Assembly (NCBI GenBank): GCA_045648425.1
Contig: JAZRNV010000150.1
Span: forward strand, 1 to 61,170
Source: RGIG2206 sp045648425
GTDB taxonomy: Bacteria; Bacillota; Clostridia; Oscillospirales; Acutalibacteraceae
Direction: 5' to 3'
DNA: 61,170 nucleotides
The translations under genes were made by a program, and so were the position numbers. Shown here piece by piece: positions 35,207 through 42,607 of the stretch (position 1 is the stretch's first letter; every line of letters starts with the position of its first letter). The notes under the pieces are model-generated. The model was not told where the DNA came from and ran no database searches. It was given only the letters and a program-made list of their open reading frames with translations.

Positions 35207-35410
35207 ATGAAACCTCATACCGAAATTACCAAAAAATGCGCCCTTTGCGAGGTCGGTCGCCTGTCGGCTGACGGAAAAAGCGTTTTTTGCGAAAAAAAAG
35301 GCGTTATGGAGCCAAATGACAAATGCGGCCGATTTAAATATGACCCCCTTAAGCGTGAACCCACCCTTCCCAAAAAACAGACCCACTCTGCCGACGAGTT
35401 CAATCTGTAA
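35207..35410 (+). CDS. Small Cys-containing protein (67 residues), possible zinc ribbon
   Basis: This short hypothetical protein has Cys-x2-Cys (KKCALCEVGRL), then Cys in VFCEKKG and Cys in DKCGRFKYDP, spaced like a four-Cys zinc-binding fold. GGAG lies 7 bases before the ATG and an extended -10 promoter precedes it, so it is very likely expressed. The C-terminal 20 residues are polar and probably disordered. I recall similar small proteins in Clostridia with no known role. The lipoprotein gene follows 20 bases later and may be cotranscribed. Confidence 0.75.
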   Translation: MKPHTEITKKCALCEVGRLSADGKSVFCEKKGVMEPNDKCGRFKYDPLKREPTLPKKQTHSADEFNL

Positions 35411-35430
35411 TCGATTGGGAGGTCAACAAA

Positions 35431-36282
35431 TTGAAAAAACTTGTTTGTTTGATGCTGTCAGCAGTTTTACTGCTCTGCCTTTGCAGCTGCAACTCAGGCG
35501 GCGCCCAGCGTGGTGACAATCCCGTGCCCGACAAGGCCCAGTCAACACTGAACGCATCAGTTTCTTCGTCATCTCCGTCATCACGGGATGACAGTCAGAT
35601 TTTAGCCATAGTCAAGGGGCTTGTTGCCAATCAAAAGGTTTGGACTTTTGCCGACAGTATGCCTGCCTATGGTGTTTCGGGCTTTTATGCCACCGGCTAT
35701 TTCTTCTTTGACATTGATCTTGACGGCAACAAAGAGCTGCTTACACAGCTGGGGGGCAACGATAAGCTGCACTGCAACACAGCAGCTTTTAAAATTGACG
35801 ACAAAGGCAATCTCACAGAAATAAAAAAGAATGTTAATTTATCCTTCAGTGTGGAGGATTTAACCGAGTGGGAGGATGAGCAAGGCAAGCGGTTTTACCT
35901 TAACCACTACACCAAGCTTACCGATAAAGGCACACAAGAGGTTTGGAGCAAGCTGACCTTTGATAAAGGTGTACTCAGCGAAACCCTTTTGTTTTATGTG
36001 GATTATAAAAATAAAGAATCCGCACCCCTATCTTCTGCCCCTGCAAGCAACGTCGCCTCCGTCCAAAGTGTCGTTCCCGAGCTAACCGATAAGAGCGAGT
36101 ATTATATCGCAGGCAATCAAAAGGCGGTCAGCAAAGCCGCCTTTGATAAAGAATTCAATGCATTCAGAGCCAACCTTACCCAGATAACCATTAAAACAAC
36201 CATGATTAAAAGTACCGATTGGGCGTTATATACCGATATTCAAAAGGAAAACTTTTTGCTGTCGGCCTACAGAGGTGCCTAA
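35431..36282 (+). CDS. Hypothetical lipoprotein with a calcium-loop-like motif
   Basis: The 283-residue protein has a lipoprotein signal ending LCSC (about residue 20) and a Ser/Pro-rich linker to about residue 52. An extracellular domain follows with GYFFFDIDLDGNKELLTQLGG. The DIDLDGNKE segment resembles the Asp-rich calcium loops of FG-GAP/dockerin-type folds. The start is a TTG (35431) with GGGAGG 8 bases upstream, a clear site. The gene ends at a strong terminator. No relative with known function is recognised. Confidence 0.85.
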   Translation: MKKLVCLMLSAVLLLCLCSCNSGGAQRGDNPVPDKAQSTLNASVSSSSPSSRDDSQILAIVKGLVANQKVWTFADSMPAYGVSGFYATGYFFFDIDLDGNKELLTQLGGNDKLHCNTAAFKIDDKGNLTEIKKNVNLSFSVEDLTEWEDEQGKRFYLNHYTKLTDKGTQEVWSKLTFDKGVLSETLLFYVDYKNKESAPLSSAPASNVASVQSVVPELTDKSEYYIAGNQKAVSKAAFDKEFNAFRANLTQITIKTTMIKSTDWALYTDIQKENFLLSAYRGA

Positions 36283-36291
36283 AAACAAACA

Positions 36292-36327
36292 AACCCCTGC
36301 CGTGTTCAGCCGAACACAGCAGGGGTT
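36292..36327. terminator. Bidirectional terminator between the lipoprotein gene and ireB
   Basis: AACCCCTGC plus GTGTTC (36292-36307) pair with GAACAC plus GCAGGGGTT (36312-36327) around a 4-base loop with one unpaired base per arm. Confidence 0.88.
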
Positions 36328-36344
36328 GATTTATTTAAAGCTAA

Positions 36345-36590
36345 TTATTGCTCAAAATAGTATTTAAGCAATGCCTGCAAAAGCTCATCGCGGTCAAGGC
36401 GGCGGATAAGTGAGCGGGCATTTTGGTTGGTGGTAATGTAGGTGGGGTCTTCTGACAAAATATAACCAACCAACTGATTAATGGGATTATACCCTTTTTC
36501 TTTAAGAGCGTTGTATACGGTGTTGAGGATGGTGCGTATTTCGCGGTCTCTTTCATCCCCTACCGAGAAGGTCATGGTTTTATCAAACAT
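36345..36590 (-). CDS. ireB: IreB family regulatory phosphoprotein (UPF0297)
   Basis: The 81-residue protein starts MFDKTMTFSVGD and contains NALKEKGYNPINQLVGYILS and RRLDRDELLQALL, matching B. subtilis YrzL and E. faecalis IreB. IreB is a substrate of the Ser/Thr kinase IreK/PrkC; the phosphorylated Thr residues lie near the N-terminus, where Thr5 and Thr7 are present here. The start at 36588-36590 is set by GGAGG 7 bases upstream. RuvX and the DUF1292 gene, its usual neighbours, are not here. Confidence 0.95.
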   Translation of the reverse strand: MFDKTMTFSVGDERDREIRTILNTVYNALKEKGYNPINQLVGYILSEDPTYITTNQNARSLIRRLDRDELLQALLKYYFEQ

Positions 36591-36681
36591 TTTCATTCCT
36601 CCTTGCCTTTGCAAGTTTATGTTACAACAATTTATGCCGCGAATCAAGTAAAATATTCATTTTTTAACCATTTTTTTATTT

Positions 36682-37251
36682 TTAAAGCATAATCGGCTGT
36701 ATTTGTTGCCCCGATAAGGCGCTGAAAAGTGTTTTTTCTATCAGTTCAAAATTGGCTATCACAGAGGTTGGTTTGCCCTGTGCGTCATCCTGTGACATAG
36801 GAACAAAGTAAACGTTTTTAGTGTTCATAAGCGCGCCGATATTTTTGGCAGAGGCCGACAACGCATCGTTGGTTGCCACCGCCAGAATAAGTGGCCGCCC
36901 ATTTCTTAAATGTGCTTTGGCCGCCATTGTTACCGAGGTGTCGGTTATTCCCAAAGCAAGCTTTGCCAAGGTATTTCCGGTGCAAGGGGCGATTATCATT
37001 GCATCCAGCAATCTTTTGGGCCCAATGGGTTCAGCTTCGGCAACGGTGGTTATAATGTTTTTTTGGGTTGCAAAAGATATTCTCTGCTTAAAAGCTTCAG
37101 CTTTGCCAAAACGGGTATCCTGTGTTGCGGCTATGGGAGACATAATCGGTGTTATGTCAACTGTTTTTGACAGCTTTTCCAGTATCTCTACCGATTTATT
37201 CATAGTGCAAAATGATCCGCACAAGGCATAGCCCACCTTTAAATCAGTCAT
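36682..37251 (-). CDS. dpaB: Dipicolinate synthase subunit B
   Basis: This subunit makes dipicolinic acid, the calcium-binding spore-core solute, together with DpaA. The 189-residue flavoprotein-like subunit starts MTDLKVGYALCGSFCTM and has PIMSPIAATQDTRFG, IIAPCTGNTLAKLALGITD and VATNDALSASAKNIG. AAAGGAGG lies 7 bases before the ATG. Its start overlaps the dpaA stop as ATGA, so the subunits are translationally coupled. It is strong evidence that the host forms endospores. Confidence 0.95.
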   Translation of the reverse strand: MTDLKVGYALCGSFCTMNKSVEILEKLSKTVDITPIMSPIAATQDTRFGKAEAFKQRISFATQKNIITTVAEAEPIGPKRLLDAMIIAPCTGNTLAKLALGITDTSVTMAAKAHLRNGRPLILAVATNDALSASAKNIGALMNTKNVYFVPMSQDDAQGKPTSVIANFELIEKTLFSALSGQQIQPIML

Positions 37252-38093
37252 AAGGAATCCTCCTTTATTATTTTTTCTACAGCTTGAGCTATAGCTTCGG
37301 CAGCTGAATCGGGCAAACACTTTCCCGGTAAGCCCGGCGCATATATAAGGTTTGTGCCAAACTCTTTCGCTGCCTGCATATCTATGCCTGCAGCCGATGA
37401 AGCCAGCTCCACAAGCAAGGTCTTTTTCGGTATGTCTTTAAGCACATTACAGGTGAACAAGGGATGAGCAACGGTGTTGATTGCAACATCGGCAAAGGGC
37501 ACCAAATCTGCTAAACGGGCGGTTTTTCCGCATTTTACGCCCATCATAATGGTTTTTATTTTATCTTTAAACCGTCTTGATGTAAGGGTCACACGGGCCC
37601 CCATTTTTTTAAATATTTTTGCTGTTGCCTTTCCGCATCTTCCGCAGCCAACCACAAGAACATTCATATCCTTTATGCTCTTTTCGGTGTTTTGCATTAC
37701 AATTTGAAGGGTTGCCTCTGCGGTAAGACGGGCATTAAAAAGCAACAGCTTTTCATCGGTATAATAGTCGGCAAAGGTAAATCCTCTTTGTTCAAAGGCA
37801 TCACCGTTGCGTTCACTTACACAACCGGCAAGAATTTTTGACGTTGGTGGGAGCTTTTGTATTATGTCGGCTAAGTCGATTTTGCTTTTATCTTGACACA
37901 AAAGGTGAACTCCATCAATGGTCAGCGGCAAAGGAAGGACGATATAATCACCGTCAAGCTGCTTATTGCAAAGCTGAGGGCATGGCAGGTCGGTAACCTT
38001 AATCCCACTATTAGCCAAAAGCTGTGCGGTTTTTCTCATTCGTCCATCCCCTCCCACCACCACGAGAGAGGTATTTTTGTTGATTTTTTTCAA
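37248..38093 (-). CDS. dpaA: Dipicolinate synthase subunit A
   Basis: This is the NAD(P)-binding subunit of dipicolinate synthase, 281 residues here against 297 in B. subtilis SpoVFA. It has an N-terminal VVVGGDGRMRKTAQLL, then the Rossmann motif NVLVVGCGRCGKATAKIFKKMG and a final NLIYAPGLPGKCLPDSAAE. The start is a TTG (38091-38093) with GAGGTG 7 bases upstream; the frame stays open for ten more codons but without a better site. Mother-cell (sigma-K) expression is expected from the family; no boxes were assigned. It is divergent from murC. Confidence 0.94.
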   Translation of the reverse strand: MKKINKNTSLVVVGGDGRMRKTAQLLANSGIKVTDLPCPQLCNKQLDGDYIVLPLPLTIDGVHLLCQDKSKIDLADIIQKLPPTSKILAGCVSERNGDAFEQRGFTFADYYTDEKLLLFNARLTAEATLQIVMQNTEKSIKDMNVLVVGCGRCGKATAKIFKKMGARVTLTSRRFKDKIKTIMMGVKCGKTARLADLVPFADVAINTVAHPLFTCNVLKDIPKKTLLVELASSAAGIDMQAAKEFGTNLIYAPGLPGKCLPDSAAEAIAQAVEKIIKEDSL

Positions 38094-38226
38094 GTTAACG
38101 CACCTCTTTACATTGTATGCCAACTTGATTTTATTGATATTTTTATATTTTTTAAAATTTACTGTTTATTTTATTGGTAACATAGATTATAATAAAATGA
38201 AGAATATTAAAGTTGGTGGTTATTTG

Positions 38227-39606
38227 ATGAAAATTCTGACAGATACCGACCGTCTTATTGACAGCGTTGAAAGAATACATATGATTGGTATCGGCGGCTC
38301 GGGCATGAGCCCCCTTGCAGAGCTTTTGCACAGCAGGGGCTATAAGCTGACCGGGTCTGACAACAACCCATCTTATACCCTTGACCGCGTTAAAAAGCTG
38401 GGTGTACCCATCACCATCGGGCACAAGGCCGAAAATGTCGGTGATGCTCAGCTGGTGGTTTATTCCGCCGCTATTAACAAGGCCAACCCCGAGCTGGTTG
38501 AGGCGGCAAACAGGGGTATACCTTGTATTGAGCGCTCAGTGCTCTTGGGTGCGGTTACTCGCAAGTTTGACCATGTTATAGGCGTTTGCGGCACCCACGG
38601 CAAAACCACCGTTTCTTCAATGATTACATCCATTTTGCTTGATGCCAAGCTCGACCCCTCGGCCGTTATCGGCGGTGTGTTGCCTAAAATCGACAGCAAC
38701 TGTTGCGTGGGTCAATCTGATTTGTTGGTTTGCGAAAGCTGCGAGTATGTTGACACCTTTTTGCAGATGTCTCCCGACGTAGCTGTGCTGCTTAACATTG
38801 ACGAAGACCATATGGAATATTTTAAAACGGTTGAGCGACTTATAAAATCCTTTGCCGAGTTTGTAGGTTCTGCTCAAAAGGCAGTTGTTGTTAACGGTGA
38901 TGACGAAAAATCCATGTTGGCCGTTAAGAATGCAAAAAGCGAAATAATCACCTTCGGTTACGGTGAAGGTTGCCGTTACAGAGCTCAAAACGTTTATTTT
39001 GAAAAGGGCGCCTTCGGTTGCTTTGACGTAACCGAAAAGGGCAAAAAGCTCTTCTCGGTGCGACTTGGTGTGCCGGGCAAGCACAATGTGCTTAACGCCC
39101 TTGGAGCAGCGGTTGCCGCCCTTCACGCAGGTGCAAGCTATGAGGCAATTCAATCTGCCCTGCTCACCTTTGGCGGTGCTCACCGCCGTTTTGAGATACT
39201 CTATGACGAGGGCGGCATCACCATTGCCGACGACTACGCTCATCATCCCAAGGAGCTCAGCGTGACCCTTGCAACGGCAAAGCAGATGGAGTACAACCGT
39301 GTGATTGCGGTGTTTCAGCCCTTTACCTACAGCCGCACCGCAATGCTGCTGGACGATTTTGCAGAAGCCCTTAAGATTGCCGATTTAACTGTGCTTAGTG
39401 AAATTATGGGCTCTCGAGAGGTCAACGATTGGAACATATATTCATCAGACCTTGCTGCAAAAATTCCAAATTCAGTTGTGTGCCCCGACTTCGAAGCAAT
39501 TGCCAAGCACATCTGCTCTATTGCAAAAAAGGGCGATTTGATTATAACAATGGGCTGCGGTGATATATATAAGGTTGTACCTATGATAAAGGCTGGGCTG
39601 AAATGA
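38227..39606 (+). CDS. murC: UDP-N-acetylmuramate--L-alanine ligase
   Basis: MurC adds the first amino acid of the peptidoglycan stem peptide. The 459 residues have IHMIGIGGSGMSPLAE, the ATP loop CGTHGKTTVSSM, LLNIDEDHMEYF and the C-terminal DDYAHHPKEL. GGTGG 7 bases before the ATG at 38227 supports this start; an in-frame ATG at 38197 would add ten residues. Its last 141 bases (39466-39606) occur again at 40432-40572. The next gene starts inside the stop codon (ATGA). Confidence 0.97.
   Translation: MKILTDTDRLIDSVERIHMIGIGGSGMSPLAELLHSRGYKLTGSDNNPSYTLDRVKKLGVPITIGHKAENVGDAQLVVYSAAINKANPELVEAANRGIPCIERSVLLGAVTRKFDHVIGVCGTHGKTTVSSMITSILLDAKLDPSAVIGGVLPKIDSNCCVGQSDLLVCESCEYVDTFLQMSPDVAVLLNIDEDHMEYFKTVERLIKSFAEFVGSAQKAVVVNGDDEKSMLAVKNAKSEIITFGYGEGCRYRAQNVYFEKGAFGCFDVTEKGKKLFSVRLGVPGKHNVLNALGAAVAALHAGASYEAIQSALLTFGGAHRRFEILYDEGGITIADDYAHHPKELSVTLATAKQMEYNRVIAVFQPFTYSRTAMLLDDFAEALKIADLTVLSEIMGSREVNDWNIYSSDLAAKIPNSVVCPDFEAIAKHICSIAKKGDLIITMGCGDIYKVVPMIKAGLK
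39466..39606 (+). repeat. Direct repeat, copy 1: the 3' end of murC
   Basis: This 141-base segment, from the codons of PNSVVCPDF to the murC stop, recurs at 40432-40572 with 9 differences and no gap (about 94% identity). Together the two copies bracket the genes at 39603-40410. Confidence 0.97.
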
Positions 39607-39851
39607 AAGGATTGTCAAAAACGCTGGCCATTGTAATCGGCCTTGGCGGTGCTGTAGGCCTTGGATATCTGATAAATCTGGCGCTGACAGGCATTGCCGA
39701 TTTTTCGCTGGCGCTGATTGTGGTTGTGGCCATTTTGTTTGTAGGTGGATTTTTGTTGTTAGCGGCCTGTGTTTTTCTGTGGGCTAAATCAAACGGAGAT
39801 TGGGATTATAAGCCGGATGATACAACAAAAACTGATCAAACAAATGAATGA
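39603..39851 (+). CDS. Small two-helix membrane protein, copy 1
   Basis: The 82-residue protein has two hydrophobic helices (about 7-27 and 35-62, with FVGGFLLLAACVFLW) and a short acidic tail with DDTTKTDQTNE. It starts at ATGA overlapping the murC stop. It is paralogous to the 84-residue protein at 40569-40823 (shared K-LAI, GLG, N-L, GGFLL-AA--LW). Both sit directly behind a murC 3' end, so the arrangement murC plus small membrane protein was duplicated. Function is unknown. The location suggests an envelope role, which is inference. Confidence 0.82.
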   Translation: MKGLSKTLAIVIGLGGAVGLGYLINLALTGIADFSLALIVVVAILFVGGFLLLAACVFLWAKSNGDWDYKPDDTTKTDQTNE

Positions 39852-39861
39852 GGTAGAGCTA

Positions 39862-40410
39862 ATGAAAAAAGATATTTTAACCACTGAAAAAATAAAAACC
39901 GATTACCGAAATCAGTTTTTCAGTTCAATAAAACCGGTTATAGTAATGCCTATAATACTTGTTTTGCTTATTGCATTCATTGTGTTTTTATTTTCTCTTT
40001 TAGAGTTCAACATATTGTTTTTAATTTTGGAAATCATAATTATTCTTCCGCCTGCTTTTTATGCTTATATTTGTATTGCAGCCTTAATAGATGTGTGCAA
40101 AGACAATAAAGCAATTGAAAAAGATTTATTTATAATAAAGACTGATGCTCTTATCAATAGCGAGGAAAAAGCTACATACGTTGGTTCTGCTTTTATCTCC
40201 TCATTTAGTCACCCCTATATTCTTGAGTTCAAAACCTTTGGTAAATATTGCATACCGGTAAAAAACTATGGTTCATCTAATCTTTATGATATGAGTGACA
40301 AGGGCGTTTATAATCTTTCTAACATCGGTGACATATTCTACCTGATATTAGATTCTAAAAACAAAATTCTGTTAGCGTACAACACAAAGTTATTCGAAAT
40401 TTCCAATTAA
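39862..40410 (+). CDS. AT-rich hypothetical membrane protein (182 residues)
   Basis: The protein has a polar N-terminus (1-20), two close transmembrane helices (about 25-50 and 55-80, VIVMPIILVLLIAFIVFLF and LILEIIIILPPAFYAYIC) and a cytoplasmic or extracellular domain of about 100 residues ending LAYNTKLFEISN. GAGG lies 8 bases before the ATG. Its composition is much richer in A+T than murC or the small membrane genes, pointing to a foreign origin. It lies between the two murC 3' repeats. The topology recalls YcxB-like proteins, but I cannot support that assignment. Confidence 0.78.
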   Translation: MKKDILTTEKIKTDYRNQFFSSIKPVIVMPIILVLLIAFIVFLFSLLEFNILFLILEIIIILPPAFYAYICIAALIDVCKDNKAIEKDLFIIKTDALINSEEKATYVGSAFISSFSHPYILEFKTFGKYCIPVKNYGSSNLYDMSDKGVYNLSNIGDIFYLILDSKNKILLAYNTKLFEISN

Positions 40411-40431
40411 ATTAAAAAGCCTTGTTTGTAC

Positions 40432-40572
40432 CCAAATTCAGTTGTGTGCCCCGACTTCGAAGCAATTGCCAAGCACATCTGCTCAATTGCAAAAAAGGAC
40501 GATTTGATTATAACAATGGGCTGCGGTGATATATACAAGGTCGTGCCTATGATAAAGGAAGGTTTGAAATGA
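40432..40572 (+). pseudogene. murC 3'-end fragment (direct repeat, copy 2)
   Basis: This is a detached copy of the last 46 codons and stop of murC, without start or ribosome site. Of 9 differences from the intact copy, 6 are synonymous third- or first-position changes and 3 cause two replacements (Gly to Asp, Ala to Glu). The reading frame is intact. This pattern suggests a fragment of a diverged but functional murC allele, left by recombination, rather than an old decaying duplicate. The small membrane gene follows with the same ATGA junction. Confidence 0.93.
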
Positions 40573-40823
40573 AGATTTTATTTAAAACATTAGCAATTTT
40601 AGTTGCCAGCGGCGGCGGTATCGGTCTCGGCTTTTTTGTCAATTACATTCTTAACAGCAACAAATTCACCTTTGCGATTTGCCTTATTTGTGCAATAGTC
40701 GCATTGTTTGCAGGTGGATTCCTTTTGATTGCCGCCTTTATCTATCTGTGGGAAAAGGGCAGCGAAGAAAAGGTCTTTTATGACGAAGCTCCTGCCGCTG
40801 ATAACGAAACCGATTCGGAATAA
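40569..40823 (+). CDS. Small two-helix membrane protein, copy 2
   Basis: The 84-residue paralogue of the protein at 39603-39851 has helices at about 6-28 and 36-62 (FAGGFLLIAAFIYLW) and a longer acidic tail (DEAPAADNETDSE). The two proteins have diverged far more than the murC repeats before them, so they are alternative versions rather than a recent copy. The AAGGAAGG before the start comes from the murC fragment itself. A strong terminator follows. Confidence 0.82.
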   Translation: MKILFKTLAILVASGGGIGLGFFVNYILNSNKFTFAICLICAIVALFAGGFLLIAAFIYLWEKGSEEKVFYDEAPAADNETDSE

Positions 40824-40826
40824 ATT

Positions 40827-40858
40827 AAAAGAGCAGATGAAATTCATCTGCTCTTTTT
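40827..40858. terminator. Bidirectional terminator after the murC cassette
   Basis: A 14-bp perfect stem (40827-40840 with 40844-40857) with a 3-base loop and flanking A/T runs lies between convergent genes. Confidence 0.92.
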
Positions 40859-40861
40859 GTT

Positions 40862-42592
40862 TTATGCTGTTAGTTTTCCGTCAAAGTAGATGACACCCTC
40901 TACCCCATCGGCAACCGTTTTGATCTTTTCTTTAGTATAATACTTGATGGTTGAGGTGTTGGTATCGCTATCGTAATCACTTGACCACAAAATATTATCA
41001 TCAGCAGAAACATACCAGGTAATTGTCGGCACATAAGGCTTGCTCTCGATCTTGCCGATCTCCCATACAGTTTCATCGGCATATTTTATCAAGCCGACAT
41101 TTGACCTGTTTTCTGTGTCATAAGCCTGCAATAACCACGTTTTGCCATCGTTCAGAAGCTGTGCATAGTTATGGGTTTTGCTGAGAATAAACTGATTACC
41201 GATGTATAGCTGATAATCTCTTTCGGGATTTTCTTTAAAATAGACTATCTCGTCGCCAACAAGTATATAGTTGGCCACATCCTCATCGTGCAGTTGGGCG
41301 GATGCACTCTCGCCCGATGAAACATCAAACTTATACAGATTATTGACGATGTCGCCAAAAGCGCCTTTGGCATATACAAAATTTTCATCGTCACTGATGC
41401 AATAATAACGGCACTGCGCCGCAATATCATCAAGCTTTATACGCTCACCGTTTTTAACAAAATACACCTTTTTATGTGCGGTTATACCATCAAGCAGTGA
41501 TTTAATAAAGGCGTCAACATCGTCGATTTGGTCGATATGGGTTGGGGTCAAAGTATATCCGGAATAATCGAACATAACTACGTTTTTATCCCCATCCTCC
41601 CAGTAAATGCCTGCGGTTTTATAGCTTTCGGCATTAAAGCACACCTGAGGTTGGCCGATAATCACGGGGTCTGCCCCTGAACCGTATTCGTAATAATAAA
41701 CGGTGCGGCTGACCAAGCGATCACCACTTGCTTGAGCCTGTTGCAATGCCTTGCGAACATCCTGCTTTGCGGCAGGGTCAGTATCGACATAAGGGTCGAC
41801 TACATAATCGGACACTTCAAGTGCTTTTTCTGTAAAGAAATAGCAATGTTCATCACTGAAGTCGGCAAAATCACCTGCTGCATTTTCACCCAGCAAACGG
41901 GCGTTATTATAATCCGTAACCTCTACCAAATTGCCGTTGTCGCTGTATATAACTCTGCTAAGGTCGGCACTGCTGTAGACCACCTTATCAATACTGTGGG
42001 AGAAATTTACTTTGGTGTTGCCGCTTATGTAATTAAGACCCTTAGAGAAATAAAAAACGTGTTTGCCGTCGGACGATACAAAATACTGCGGTTCGTCCTT
42101 AATGCTTTCCACACCATCGACCAGCTTTTTGGCAGTTTTAAGGTCACTTTGATAGATGCTGTTACCCTTGACATAGGTAACAGTAGAGCCGTTGTCATTA
42201 ACCTTAAAGGAGGTTACCTGAGTGTCAATCTTGACCGCATCCCCTCTGAGGTCATCCATTCGCTTCATATAAAGGGTATAGCTGTTTTCATCCCCGTTTT
42301 CGGGATAAAAAAGGCGACTGCCATCCTTTGAAACAACAATATGATCCTTATAGTAGCTAAGAGTGCCCTCTTTATCATACATAACATTACTTACAACGAC
42401 GGTGTTTTCAAAATCGGTGGCATAAAGCTGTTTATCTTTAACGTAAAGGCAGACATCCTTTACGTTAAGGCTTGCAGCAGGAAACAATACAGGCCAAAGC
42501 AACCACAAAACTATGGCGGCGACAACCAACAATGCCGCAACGCTTATAAGTATGGGTATCAGCTTTTTATTTTTGGCAGTAGCGTTATTCAT
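40862..42592 (-). CDS. Membrane-anchored extracellular protein, WD/beta-propeller-like
   Basis: The 576 residues consist of a short cytoplasmic N-terminus, one helix (about 11-38, LIPILISVAALLVVAAIVLWLLWP) and a long exported region. That region has many short repeats of the type VSSDGKHVFYF, VVSKDGSRLFY, VYSSADLSRVIYSDNG and CISDDENFVYAKG, a blade-like spacing that suggests a beta-propeller. No catalytic motif is seen. AAGGAG lies 7 bases before the ATG. It is last in the thyX-tmk-mltG operon, 15 bases after the U32 gene. Function is unknown. Confidence 0.82.
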   Translation of the reverse strand: MNNATAKNKKLIPILISVAALLVVAAIVLWLLWPVLFPAASLNVKDVCLYVKDKQLYATDFENTVVVSNVMYDKEGTLSYYKDHIVVSKDGSRLFYPENGDENSYTLYMKRMDDLRGDAVKIDTQVTSFKVNDNGSTVTYVKGNSIYQSDLKTAKKLVDGVESIKDEPQYFVSSDGKHVFYFSKGLNYISGNTKVNFSHSIDKVVYSSADLSRVIYSDNGNLVEVTDYNNARLLGENAAGDFADFSDEHCYFFTEKALEVSDYVVDPYVDTDPAAKQDVRKALQQAQASGDRLVSRTVYYYEYGSGADPVIIGQPQVCFNAESYKTAGIYWEDGDKNVVMFDYSGYTLTPTHIDQIDDVDAFIKSLLDGITAHKKVYFVKNGERIKLDDIAAQCRYYCISDDENFVYAKGAFGDIVNNLYKFDVSSGESASAQLHDEDVANYILVGDEIVYFKENPERDYQLYIGNQFILSKTHNYAQLLNDGKTWLLQAYDTENRSNVGLIKYADETVWEIGKIESKPYVPTITWYVSADDNILWSSDYDSDTNTSTIKYYTKEKIKTVADGVEGVIYFDGKLTA

Positions 42593-42607
42593 ACCGTATC
42601 TCCTTTT

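Noticed and set aside
40432..40572. The second murC end as part of a functional short gene
   Set aside because: It has no start codon with ribosome site. It aligns base for base with the murC 3' end and is best read as a fragment.
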